A DNA stretch of 64,000 nt, taken from the NCBI GenBank assembly GCA_963845265.1, contig CAWJRN010000003.1, positions 496,001 to 560,000 on the forward strand, written 5' to 3'. The notes under the pieces were generated by a model. The model was not told the DNA's origin and searched no databases. It saw only the letters and a list, made by a program, of their open reading frames with translations. Each line of letters opens with the position of its first letter. The first letter of the stretch is position 1. The translations under genes were made by a program, and so were the position numbers. Below, piece after piece: positions 1 through 10,500 of the stretch. This DNA comes from DYRB01 sp963845265. GTDB lineage: Bacteria; Pseudomonadota; Gammaproteobacteria; Chromatiales; Chromatiaceae.

Positions 1-1
1 T

Positions 2-2794
2 ACGGCCTCGGATGGGACCGCGACACGGTACATCTACGATGCGCTCGGTAACCTCGTTTCCGTTACCGTCGACGAGGCCAATCTACCGCCCATCGTCACG
101 GCCGTTGCACCGACAAAAGTGCTTAGCGGTTCCACGGAGAGGATCGAGATTCAAGGCGAGAACCTAGCCGGCGCCGCCGTCATCGCTCCATCGACGGCCT
201 TTGCGGTCTCTGGTCTCGTCTCCGCAGATCAATCCCTCGCCTTCACCCTCGAAACGGATAATGCGGCTCCTCTCGGGGAACAGGTCTTTCGCGTCAGAAA
301 CCTCGACGGAGAGGCAACATTCACGCTGAACGTGTCGCTTCCGGCTCCCACCATTGGGGTCAGGCCGCTCCCGCTGGCCCTGCCTGAGGACGGGAGCCTG
401 CGCCGGATCATCGTCACCCTCTCCCGAGCGGAGACGGCTGACCGAACCGTCATGCTGGAGATGGCAGATCCGGGGATCGCCGAACTCCAGGCTGCCTCCG
501 TCACGATACCCGCCGGCGAAACCGAGTCCATGGTTGGCATCCGCGGCCTCTCCGGCGGGGTCACCCGCCTGACCCTGACAAGCGCCGGTATCGAGACCGC
601 GACCTTCTCGGTCTACGTCACCGGCGAGTACGGCAGTATCAACTCCAAGTATTCGGACTTACTGGGGATTCAGGTCGGTATCTTCGATGGCGGTGGATCC
701 GGCGAGGTCACCCGAGCAGGTTGGTCGGACAGGATCGGCGTAGTGCTTGGGCCAATGGTCACCGGTGTCGCACCCGGCGCCCTCAGCGTGGGCGCGGTGT
801 CGCAGCCACTGACGATCCATGGTGTCGGCCTTCAGAACGCCGAGGCGCTCGGCATTCAGCCGGCCGACGGGGTGACGTTGGCCGATTTCGGCGTGCTCGA
901 CGATGGATCTGCGGTCCAGGTGTCGGTGTCGGTCGACCCAGGCGCGGTCCTTGGTCCGCGCCGTTTGGTTTTGAGCGGTGTCGATCAACCTTACGCGGCG
1001 GCAGAGCCGGGTGCGGACCTGCTCGACATCGTGGCCCCAACGCCCGTGATCGATTCTCTCGACCCGAACCTGGCCCTGCGCGGAACGACCGCCGGGACCC
1101 TGATCGTTCGCGGCCGCAACCTTGCAGCAGCCCTTGCCGTGGAATTCGATCCGTCCGACGGCATCGACGTCGGAAACGACCGTCGCGTTTCGGAAGATGG
1201 CACCAGTCTGACGCTCAGCTACAGCATTGCCGCCGATGCCCTCTTAGGGGATCGCCTGGTTCGCGTCGCGACCCCGGCAGGATCGAGTACCGGTGTGGTC
1301 TCCGCCAGCAATCGCTTCCAGGTGGTGGACCAGGTCGTGGGTGAGCGCTCGCCCATCCTGGCCCCGGTCCTCGGCATCCAGGTTGCGGGCAGTGCCGTGG
1401 AGTCTCAGGGTGAGGGCCACGCCTTTGCGCCACCCTTGGGTCTTGTCCTCGGCTCGATTGTTTCCTCGCTGTCGCCAAGTACCGGGGTCGTCGGAACCCT
1501 CATCGATCTGGAGATTGCAGGACATGGATTGGAGTCGACTTCGGAAGTCCGATTCGAGCCGACCGACGGCATCGCGGTCGACGCCCTCGTGGTGGATCCG
1601 CTTGGCGAGGGCGTCCTCGCGCAGCTCAGCATCGCCCATGACGCCCCCGAGACGGTCCGGCAGGTGCGCGTGTTCGGCAGCCAGGTGGAGATACCCTTCG
1701 CGGAGCCCGCCGCCTCTCGCTTCCTGGTCACGGCCCCGCGGCCGCTCCTGCAAGCGGTGAGCCCCAACACGCTGAAGATCGGCGCCGGGGTCGACGCCTT
1801 CACCCTGTACGGCACCAATCTGGACCGGGCCAGCCGAGTCGACGCACAACCGCCCGAAGGGGTCGTGATCGGGGTGCCAACCGTCAGCCCGGACGGTACC
1901 CGAATCACCGTCTCGATCGAGGCCCAGGCGGGCGCTACGGCTGGCGATCGGGTCCTCAGCGTGACCACGCCGGCCGGTACGACAGCCGCTACACCGAGCG
2001 TGGTCAACACCCTGACGCTCTACGACGAGGCCCTGGCGATGCCGACACCAGTGGTCGCGCCGATGGTGGGCATTGAGGTCGGCGAAGGCACGGGCGGTCT
2101 CGCAAGGCCCATTGACGCCCTGGTTGCCCCGCTGGTCGGTATCGAGATCGCGTCGGAAGCAGGTCCCCAACCCAGCATCCCCGCGCTTGTGCCTGCCCCG
2201 CTCCTGGGTGTCACCGTGGGTCCCTTTGCTGCCGCCGTAAACGCCCCGCCGCTCATGCTCGGTCACACCTACACCCTGAGCATCGAAGGGGCATCGCTTG
2301 GAGCGGTCGACGGCGTCGGCATCTTCCCCGGCTTCGACCTCGCCGTAGGCACCCCGGTCCCCAACGCGGACGGATCGAGTCTCATCCTGACTTTGACGAT
2401 TCCTTCGGACGCCGCCCTTGGGCCGCGCACGCTGCGTATCGTCGCGGGCTCGGGCCAGGTTCTATTTGCGGACCCGGCCGCTGCCATTCTCGAGCTCGCT
2501 GCCGGCGTCCCCGAAATCGATTCCATCCAGCCCATCGTGGGCGAGCCGGGCGACGTCGTCGACCTCGTCGTACGGGGTCGCAATCTGCAATGGGCGAAAC
2601 GAGTGCTCGCCGAGCCGGCGGATGGCTTGCAGTTCGATAGCCAGCTCAGCGCGAATGCGGCCGGGACAGAGGTCCGTGTTCGCCTCCACCTGGAGGAGGA
2701 CGCGCCTCTCGGCGCCCGAACGATCCGGGTCGAAACCCCTGGCGGGACCAGCACCGCTGCGGCGTCTGCGGCCAATACCTTCACTCTCTATTGA
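2..2794 (+). CDS. Large repeat-rich exported protein, 5' end outside window
   Basis: The frame is open from base 2, so the true start lies left of the window; 930 residues are visible. The first codons encode an Rhs/YD-type motif (YIYDALGNLVSV), so the missing N-terminal part is probably YD-repeat protein. The rest is built of IPT/TIG-like beta-sandwich units, recognisable by repeats of the form VRGRNLxxAxxVxxxPxDGI and TPAGTSTxxxSxxNxFxLY. These are interleaved with short recurring APxxGIxV motifs (for example near 2050, 2130 and 2200). It is followed after 17 bases by the glycine-rich secreted protein and then the Rhs toxin, all on the same strand, so a surface or secreted role is likely. 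The function is unknown; repeat units and coupling are seen, export is inferred because no N-terminus is visible. Confidence 0.75.
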   Translation, partial: TASDGTATRYIYDALGNLVSVTVDEANLPPIVTAVAPTKVLSGSTERIEIQGENLAGAAVIAPSTAFAVSGLVSADQSLAFTLETDNAAPLGEQVFRVRNLDGEATFTLNVSLPAPTIGVRPLPLALPEDGSLRRIIVTLSRAETADRTVMLEMADPGIAELQAASVTIPAGETESMVGIRGLSGGVTRLTLTSAGIETATFSVYVTGEYGSINSKYSDLLGIQVGIFDGGGSGEVTRAGWSDRIGVVLGPMVTGVAPGALSVGAVSQPLTIHGVGLQNAEALGIQPADGVTLADFGVLDDGSAVQVSVSVDPGAVLGPRRLVLSGVDQPYAAAEPGADLLDIVAPTPVIDSLDPNLALRGTTAGTLIVRGRNLAAALAVEFDPSDGIDVGNDRRVSEDGTSLTLSYSIAADALLGDRLVRVATPAGSSTGVVSASNRFQVVDQVVGERSPILAPVLGIQVAGSAVESQGEGHAFAPPLGLVLGSIVSSLSPSTGVVGTLIDLEIAGHGLESTSEVRFEPTDGIAVDALVVDPLGEGVLAQLSIAHDAPETVRQVRVFGSQVEIPFAEPAASRFLVTAPRPLLQAVSPNTLKIGAGVDAFTLYGTNLDRASRVDAQPPEGVVIGVPTVSPDGTRITVSIEAQAGATAGDRVLSVTTPAGTTAATPSVVNTLTLYDEALAMPTPVVAPMVGIEVGEGTGGLARPIDALVAPLVGIEIASEAGPQPSIPALVPAPLLGVTVGPFAAAVNAPPLMLGHTYTLSIEGASLGAVDGVGIFPGFDLAVGTPVPNADGSSLILTLTIPSDAALGPRTLRIVAGSGQVLFADPAAAILELAAGVPEIDSIQPIVGEPGDVVDLVVRGRNLQWAKRVLAEPADGLQFDSQLSANAAGTEVRVRLHLEEDAPLGARTIRVETPGGTSTAAASAANTFTLY

Positions 2795-2811
2795 TCTCGG
2801 AGGAGTCCATC

Positions 2812-4281
2812 ATGATCCGCGAACAGGTCCAAGGTCGCTTGTCCCTCCCCGGAGCGCTTACGTTTGCGGCCTTGCTCGTCGCCTCGTTGCCGGCGCACGC
2901 CTTCGACAGCGGCAGCACCGGGGCCGACGGCGCCTTCGCCCCGACGGTCAGCACCGAGCTCGCCCTGCCGGAAGACGGCGTCTTCAACTATACGACCGTG
3001 GACATCCCGGCAGGCGTCGTTGTCACCTTTGCCACGAACACCATCAACACACCCGTGGTGATGCTGGCCAGCGGTAATGTCACCGTTGCCGGCAGCATCC
3101 TGGTCAGCGGGACCAATTCGCCGAATGTGGGCTCTGCAGGGGACGGCGTCCTGGGCGATGACGGACTCCCCGGCGAGGGCGGACCAGGGGGCTTCGATGG
3201 CGGCGCAGGGGGACCACCGGAGGGCGATTACATCGGGGCCAGCGGTCAAGGACCAGGGGCTGGCGGAAACGGTCGCCTCAATGGCAGCTATCGTAACCAT
3301 GGCGGTGGCGGGAGCTTCGGGACCGTCGCGTCAGCCCAATACGGCGGGTACACCGGTACCATGGGCAAGGTCTATGGATCGAGTCTGCTCCTGCCGCTGA
3401 TCGGCGGCTCCGGCGGCGGCGGTGGCATGGGCGGGAACAGCTTCTCCGGTTCCGGCGGCGGTGGTGGCGGCGGCGCACTGCTCATTGCCTCCAGCGGCAC
3501 CATCAACGTGACCGGCGCGATCGGAGCCAATGGCGGTCAAGCAGGCCAGAGTGCCGGAGCCAACTGTGGCTCTTTGGGCGGCGGTGGTAGTGGCGGCGGC
3601 ATCCGTCTGGTCGCCACCGCGATTGCCGGCAACGGGGCGATCACGGCGAACGGCGGCGCAGGCAGTGATGCCAGTTGCTCCAACACCGGTTACACCGTTC
3701 TGAGCTACTACTATGCCGCATCTGGCGGAGCCGGCCGCATCCGCATCGAGGCAGAGACCGTCGCTCGCACCGCGGCCACGCAGCCTGCCTACAGCTTCGG
3801 CGCTCCGGGCGACCTCTACATCGCTGGTCTCCCGACCTTGCGCATCGCCCGCGTCGCGGGGGTCGATGCCCCCGCGACCCCCACCGGCGTCGCGGACATC
3901 CAATTGCCCGCAGACACGGCCAATCCCGTCGCTGTCGAGTTCGAGGCGACGGGCATCCCCCTGGGGAACATCGTCGAGCTGACCATGACGCCGGCGCACG
4001 GCACGGCCGTCAAGACGGTCAGCAACGCGCTGGACGGGGACAGCACCCTATCCACGGCAAGCGCGACGATCGACCTTCCGCAGGGCCCGAGCACGCTGCT
4101 GGCAAGCATCACCTACACCCTGGTCGCCGGAACCGCGGCGGATCTGTCGCGCTTCGCCGGCGAGCCGGTCAAAGCGATCCGCGTAGAAGCCGTCTTCGGC
4201 GGTGGCGCGCGCTATCGACTGATCACCGAAAGCGGCAGCGAGGTCCCCATCGCGCCCGCTCAGCTCGCGGCAGCGGGTTGA
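2812..4281 (+). CDS. Secreted glycine-rich protein
   Basis: A 489-residue protein. I chose the ATG at 2812 because an upstream TTG at 2791 overlaps the previous gene, while the ATG has GGAGGAG about 7 bases upstream. Residues 1-30 form a clear Sec signal peptide ending SLPAHA. After it comes a conserved-looking segment (LPEDGVFNYTTVDIPAGV), then roughly residues 110-320 are dominated by GGxGG runs such as GGSGGGGGMGG and GSGGGGGGGALLIA, consistent with a beta-rich extracellular fold. The C-terminal third is less biased. It sits between two large repeat proteins in the same orientation with an intergenic gap of 17 bases upstream, so co-transcription is likely. The family is familiar as uncharacterised exported proteins; no enzymatic motif is visible and no function is assigned. 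Confidence 0.8.
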   Translation: MIREQVQGRLSLPGALTFAALLVASLPAHAFDSGSTGADGAFAPTVSTELALPEDGVFNYTTVDIPAGVVVTFATNTINTPVVMLASGNVTVAGSILVSGTNSPNVGSAGDGVLGDDGLPGEGGPGGFDGGAGGPPEGDYIGASGQGPGAGGNGRLNGSYRNHGGGGSFGTVASAQYGGYTGTMGKVYGSSLLLPLIGGSGGGGGMGGNSFSGSGGGGGGGALLIASSGTINVTGAIGANGGQAGQSAGANCGSLGGGGSGGGIRLVATAIAGNGAITANGGAGSDASCSNTGYTVLSYYYAASGGAGRIRIEAETVARTAATQPAYSFGAPGDLYIAGLPTLRIARVAGVDAPATPTGVADIQLPADTANPVAVEFEATGIPLGNIVELTMTPAHGTAVKTVSNALDGDSTLSTASATIDLPQGPSTLLASITYTLVAGTAADLSRFAGEPVKAIRVEAVFGGGARYRLITESGSEVPIAPAQLAAAG

Positions 4282-4511
4282 GCGTCGATCGGTGAGCCGA
4301 GCCATGAGGACAGCCGTGACGCCAAAAGGGGCCCCTTCGCACCGAGGATCGGTAGGACCCGAAGAGGTTTCGCCCCGCCCTGGCCTGGATCAGGGATGCG
4401 CGGAGCGACTCTCCGCCTCCTGCCCCGGATCGAAACGGAAGCGCGAGCGAGCAAGCGCACCAGCGCGGGGAGCGGCTGGCCTGATTGGGCAGCGCCTTGA
4501 GAGGAAGTCAC

Positions 4512-7500
4512 ATGCTTGAGCAAGACAAGGTGCCCACGCGGCGTCGGAAGGCATCCTTGGCCCCTGGCCTTGCGCTGCTGCTGCTGTTCGTTTCGTTGGC
4601 CGCCGGCGCGGCGCCGGTGTTTGGACCGGAGTCCTTCCAGCGTGCGGCTGGATCGCCCCGGACAGAGACGCGGTCTTTTGCTGCCACCCGCCCAGATGCG
4701 ATCTATCGGCTAGTCGTCTACAACGGTGGCCTCGAAGGAGTCGCCGTCGGCGATCCCGTGACGGCGGGGTCGATCGATCTCAACGGCCAACAGCTTGTCG
4801 GGCCCTCGGAATTTGGGCGTCACCGCGGCAGCTTCAGCGTCCCGGTCCAGCTGGAGTCGTACAATCAACTCGATGTTCAGATTCGCGGCAAGCCGGGCTC
4901 AATGGTTGTTCTCGTCATCGAGCCGGAGGGAAACGTCGCACCAGTCGCGGACGCCGGACCGGATCAAAGTGTCTTTGTCGGCGATGTCGCAGTCCTCGAC
5001 GCTAGCGGATCGACAGACCTCAATGGCGACCCCCTCAGCTTCACTTGGACCTTTGCCGACCGACCGGAAGGCAGCACCGCGGCGCTCGATGCGCCGGAGG
5101 CGCTCGGCCCGTCCTTCGATGTGGACGCCCCCGGCGACTATCGCATCGCGCTGACCGTCAGCGACGGCGAGCTGGAAAGCGAGCCCGACGAGGTCGTCGT
5201 CAGCACCCGAAACAGCGCTCCGGTAGCGGATGCCGGCCCCGATCGAAGCGCATTTGTCACGGACACCGTGCTGCTCGACGGCAGCCGCTCCTACGATGTC
5301 GACGGCGATCCCCTCGATTTCTCCTGGGCGCTCCTCGACCGCCCGGACGGCAGTGCCGCGGCGCTGAGCGATCCGGCCAGCGTCGAGCCCAGCTTCCAAA
5401 TCGACCTGCCCGGACACTACCTTGCGGAGCTCGTCGTGGGGGATGGCGCGCTCACGAGCGCCCCTGACCAAGTGCTCGTGGCGACCGATAACTCGGCGCC
5501 GACCGCCGACGCAGGGCCAGACCTGCAGGCATGGGTTGGGCAGGAAGTCGTGCTCGACGGCAACGGGTCCTTCGATGTCGACGGTGATCCATTGACCTGG
5601 AGCTGGTCGCTCACAGTGGCGCCGGCGGGCAGCGCTGCTGCGCTGATCGATGCGGACGCACGCGTGGCGCGCTTTGTACCAGACCTTGCAGGAACCTATG
5701 TCGGCCAGTTGGTCGTCACCGATGGTGCGCTGACGGGTGAGCCCGATACCGCCAAGGTCGAGGCCGCCGATCCGAACCGTCCGCCCCAGATCCTGTCGGA
5801 ACCTCAGACCACAACAACGGTTGGCAGCGAATACCGCTATCAGGTCGTCGCCGACGACCCGGACGGCGATTCCCTGTCTTTCGAGCTGGCCGAGGGTCCG
5901 GTGGGGATGGCAAGCGACTCGACCACCGGAGTCCTCACCTGGACCCCTCAGGGGTCCGATCAGGGTGGACACGAGGTCCGGATTCTGGTCACTGACACGG
6001 CGGCTGCCGCGGCCGAGCAAAGTTACACACTCCTCGTCGAACCCCCGCCCAACCTCCCGCCGCGGATCACCTCCTATCCTCTTACCGAGGTCTTCCAGGG
6101 TGAGACCTACAACTATCGGCTTGCGGCAAGCGACCCGGAGGGCGACAGTGTGCACTTCGCCTTGGAGCAGGGCCCCCCCGGCATGGCCATCGACCCGGAT
6201 AGCGGCCTCATCGGCTGGACGCCGGAAGGCCCTGGAGATTACGCCGTTCGCGTGATCGCGACGGACTCGGCGGCCAACGAGGCCCAGCAGGGCTTCACCC
6301 TGACTGTGCTGGCGGAGACGATTCCGACCGACCCCGGCGAGGAGCCTCCGCCCCTCGCCCCGGACTTCGGAGGGGCCTTCATCGATGACATCCGGTTCCT
6401 GTTTGACGGCCCGGGTGCGCTTCAGAGCGGCCTCCAGCCCGGCGCCCTGGAGCAGAAGCGGGTCGCGGTGCTGCGCGGTCGTGTCCTAGCGCGCGGCGGC
6501 GCGCCCTTGGCTGGGGTCAGCATTGCGGTCCAAGGCGCGCCGGAGCTCGGCCACACCGTCAGCCGCGCCGACGGCTGGTTCGACCTGGTGGTCAACGGCG
6601 GCGGCGAGCTGACTGTTCGCTACGCCAAGCCGGGCTGGCTGCCGGTCCAGCGCGTCCTCGTCGTTCCGACCGAAGATTACGCCGTCCTGCCCGAGGTCTT
6701 CCTCACCCGGCTCGATCCTCAGGCCACCCTGATCGCGCTTGGCGCGGCGGTGACCGACACCCAGATCGCCCAAGGCAGCCTGAGCGACGACGGCGATGGC
6801 GCGCGCAGCGCCACGGTGCTCATACCGGCGGGCACCACCGCCACCTATACCCGGGCGGACGGCAGCACCGCGTCCCTGGACCAGATGACCCTGAGGGCCA
6901 CGGAGTACACCGTCGGCCCCGACGGGCCGCGCGCCATGCCCGGGATGCTGCCCGCCGCCTCCGGCTACACCTACGCGGTCGAGCTGTCTGCCGACGAGGT
7001 CCTGGCCGACGGCGTCAAGGTCGCCGGCAAAGACGTGCTGCTCAACCAGCCGGTGAGCGTCTACGTCGACAACTTCATCGGCTTTCCGGTCGGCGGCGTG
7101 GTGCCGGTCGGCTATTACGACAACGACGCCGCGCGCTGGGTGGCGGCGGACAACGGTCTGGTCACGAAGCTGCTGGGGGTCGCGGACGGCCTGGCCCTGC
7201 TGGATTTGGATGGCAGCGGCACCCCGGCCGGGCCTGCCGCCCTCGGTGCGGCGGGCATCGACGACGCCGAGCGCGCGTCGCTGGCCAGCGCCTATGCCCC
7301 GGGCGCCGAGCTGTGGCGCTTCCGCACCGCACATCTGAGCACCTGGGACTGCAACTGGCCCTATGGTCCCCCAGACGATGCCGAGCCACCGCCGCCCCTG
7401 GAATGCGAGGGCGGTGGACCAGGCGCCAGCGGCAGCGACATCCGCATCGGCGCGGGCACCCTGAGCGAGCGCGTCGCCATCCCCGGCGCCAACCAGTCCC

Positions 7501-10500
7501 TGGTCTTCAACAGCGCCCGTCGCAGTAGCGCGCGTGGGCGTCAGCCATTGAGCAACGGCCCCGTCCACCCCAAGCTCAAGCGGGTGGAGTACCAGATCAG
7601 CGTTGCCGGGCAAGTCCTCAGCGGCAGCGCCACGCCGGTTGCCAATGCATCCGTGCGCTTCGCCTGGAATGGCCGCGACGCCTATGGCCGCACCGTCCAG
7701 GGGCCGGTGACCGCGCGCGCCCGGGTCAGCAACGTCTACGAGCCCGTGCTCTATACCCCGGCCAGGGTACGACAGGTCTTCGCCTCGTTCCTGAACCTGG
7801 CGGCCGATCCGCAGAGCCGCGGGGCCAACGCCATCGCGCTGACCGGCAGCAGAGCCCGCTTCGAGATCGCGCTGACCAGCGAATCGACCCTGACCATCGG
7901 CGGCGCCCGCGCCGTGGATGCCGCCAGCACCCTCGGCAGCGGCGAGCTCAACCTCTCCGGTCTCGCCTTGCTCGACCACAAGCGCGGTGTGCTCACCGAC
8001 GGCAGCGGCGGCGCCTCGAGCGGCGTGCGGGTCCTCCAATCGCTGGTGGGCGCCGGTCGCGGCGGCGGCCCGAGCGTCGTCGCCCCTGTGGCCCTCGCCC
8101 GAGACCCCTCCGGGGTCCTGGTGATGGCCAGCGCCGACAGCCTGGTGCGGCTGGTCGACGGCACCCCCGAGGCGTTGCCGGGAGGGGATACTTTCAAGGA
8201 TATCCGCCGTATCCGTTACGCCCGCTCCGGCGACCTGCTCGTCCTCGCCGGTCGCCAAGGCGATACCCTGGGTCCGCGCCTGTGGTCGCTCGCGCCCTCC
8301 GGCGCGGTGCTCCTGCGCGCCGGCTCGGGCGAGAGCGGCTGCGGCACCCGGATCACCGAGAACGGCCAGACCCGTTTCGGCCTGCCCCTGTGGGACCCCG
8401 ACAACGCCTTCTCCGCCAGCGCCGCGGAGCTGCGCCTGACCGACGCCGCTGATATCGCCGTCGGGCGCGACGGCGACCTCTACCTCGCCGATGCCGCCTG
8501 TCACGTGGTGTATTGGCTGCGTGCCGGCAGCGACGACCTCTACGTCGTCGCCGGCGACGGCACCGATCGGGTCGCCACCGGCGCCGGCCCCGCCGGCGGC
8601 CTCTTCCGCCCGGCCCTCGGCCAGCCGCTGAGTCTGGCGCTCGACCTGCGGGGCAACCTCTACATCGGCACCGGCCACGGGCTGATACGCCGCCTGGGCA
8701 CCGACAACTGGATCGAGACCATCGCCGGCACCGGCACCCTGGGCGACGCCGCCGACGGCGAGGCGGCCATCGCGGCCAACTTCGGTGCCATCGACGCGCT
8801 GCTGGCCACCGACGACAACCAGCTCTACGTGGACGACACCCGCACCAACGCCCGCCTGCGGCGCATCGACACCCACGGGCGCGTACAGACGGTCGCCGGC
8901 ACCGGCAGCGCCGGCTACACCGCCGACGGCCTGAGCGCCGCCGGCGCCGCCATCGGCCCCGTCGCCGGCTTGGTCCAGGACGGCGACGGACGCCTCTACT
9001 TCGGCCAGGACAACCCGCCCGGCGTGCGCCGCATCGCCTCCGCCTACGTCAGCCTCCCCTGGCAGGATGTGCTGAGCGTCCCCGGGGGCGGTGGCGAGAC
9101 CCTCGAGATCTTCGACGCCCGGGGCCGGTCGCTGCGCACGCTCGACACCGAGACCGGCACCCAGCTCCAGTCCGTGCGCTACGACAGCGCCGGGCGCCTC
9201 GCCGGCGTGACCGACGCACACGGCCACGAGACGCTCTACGAGCGCGACGGGGCCGGGCGCATCGCCGCCATCGTCGCCCACACCGGCCAGCGCACCACCG
9301 TCGGCTACAACGCCTTCGGCCAGCCCACCCGCATCGTCCAGCCCGACGGCGCCCTGTGGGGCCTGGAATACGACGCGGCCGGACTTCTGACCCGCTACAC
9401 CGACCCCAACGGCCACGCCACCGCCTTCGAATACGACAGCCTGGCGCGCCTGATCCGCGACACCGACGCCGCCGGCGGCGGCTGGCGGCGCATCGAATAC
9501 GATCTTGACTCCGACACCCAGCAGGTGCGCTACACCTCCGGCGAGGGCCGGGTGCATCGCTATACCGCCGCGACCGACACCGCCAGCGGGGTGCGCACCG
9601 CCATCACCGAGGCGCCCGACGGCGGCCGGACCGTCAGCATCAGCGATCCCCTGGCGCGCACCTCGACCACCACCGCCCCCGACGGCACCCGCACCCAGAC
9701 CCAAATCCTCCCCGGCGCCGTACCCGCCGGGGCCGGCGCCGACAGCCGCACCACCCTCACCCTGCCCAGCGGCCTGACCAACACCACCGAGACCGCCCAG
9801 ACCTGGGGCCTGGCCGATCCCCAAGACCCCGGCTCCCGCGTCCTCACCCGCCGCGTCACCGCCATCAACGGCCACCCCTGGACCACGGTCTACGACCCCG
9901 CCACCCGCGCCCAGACCACCACCAGCCCCGCGGGGCGCACCACCACCACCGAGCGCGACGCCCTGGACCGCCCGGTGCTCACCCGAAGGCCCGGCATCGC
10001 CGCCACCCGGTACCGCTACCATGACGGCCTGCTCGTGGAGACCCGCCAGGGCGAAGGCGACGCCGAGCGGGTGACCGGCTACGCCTACGACACCCTCGAC
10101 CACCTCAGCAGCCTCACCGACGCCGAGGGCCAGGTCACCGGTTACACGAGCGACGCCCTCGGGCGGGTCACCCAACTGACCCGCCCCGACGGCCAGATCA
10201 CCGCGCTCAGCTACGACGCCAAGGGCAACCTCCAAGGCGTCACCCCGCCCGGGCGCCCCGAGCACCGCATCGACTACACCCCGGTCGACCTCGAAGACGA
10301 CTATCGCCCCCCGCCCATCGCAGAGGCCACCGGGCAGATCCAGCGCAGCTACGACAAAGACCGCGCCCTGACCCGCCAGGCTCATGCCCTCGGACCCCAG
10401 ATCGACTATGCCTACGACAGTGCCGGAAGGCTCCTCAGCCGCACCACGTCCGCCGGGGAGACCCGCTACACCTATTCCGGCAACACCGGACGCATCGCGG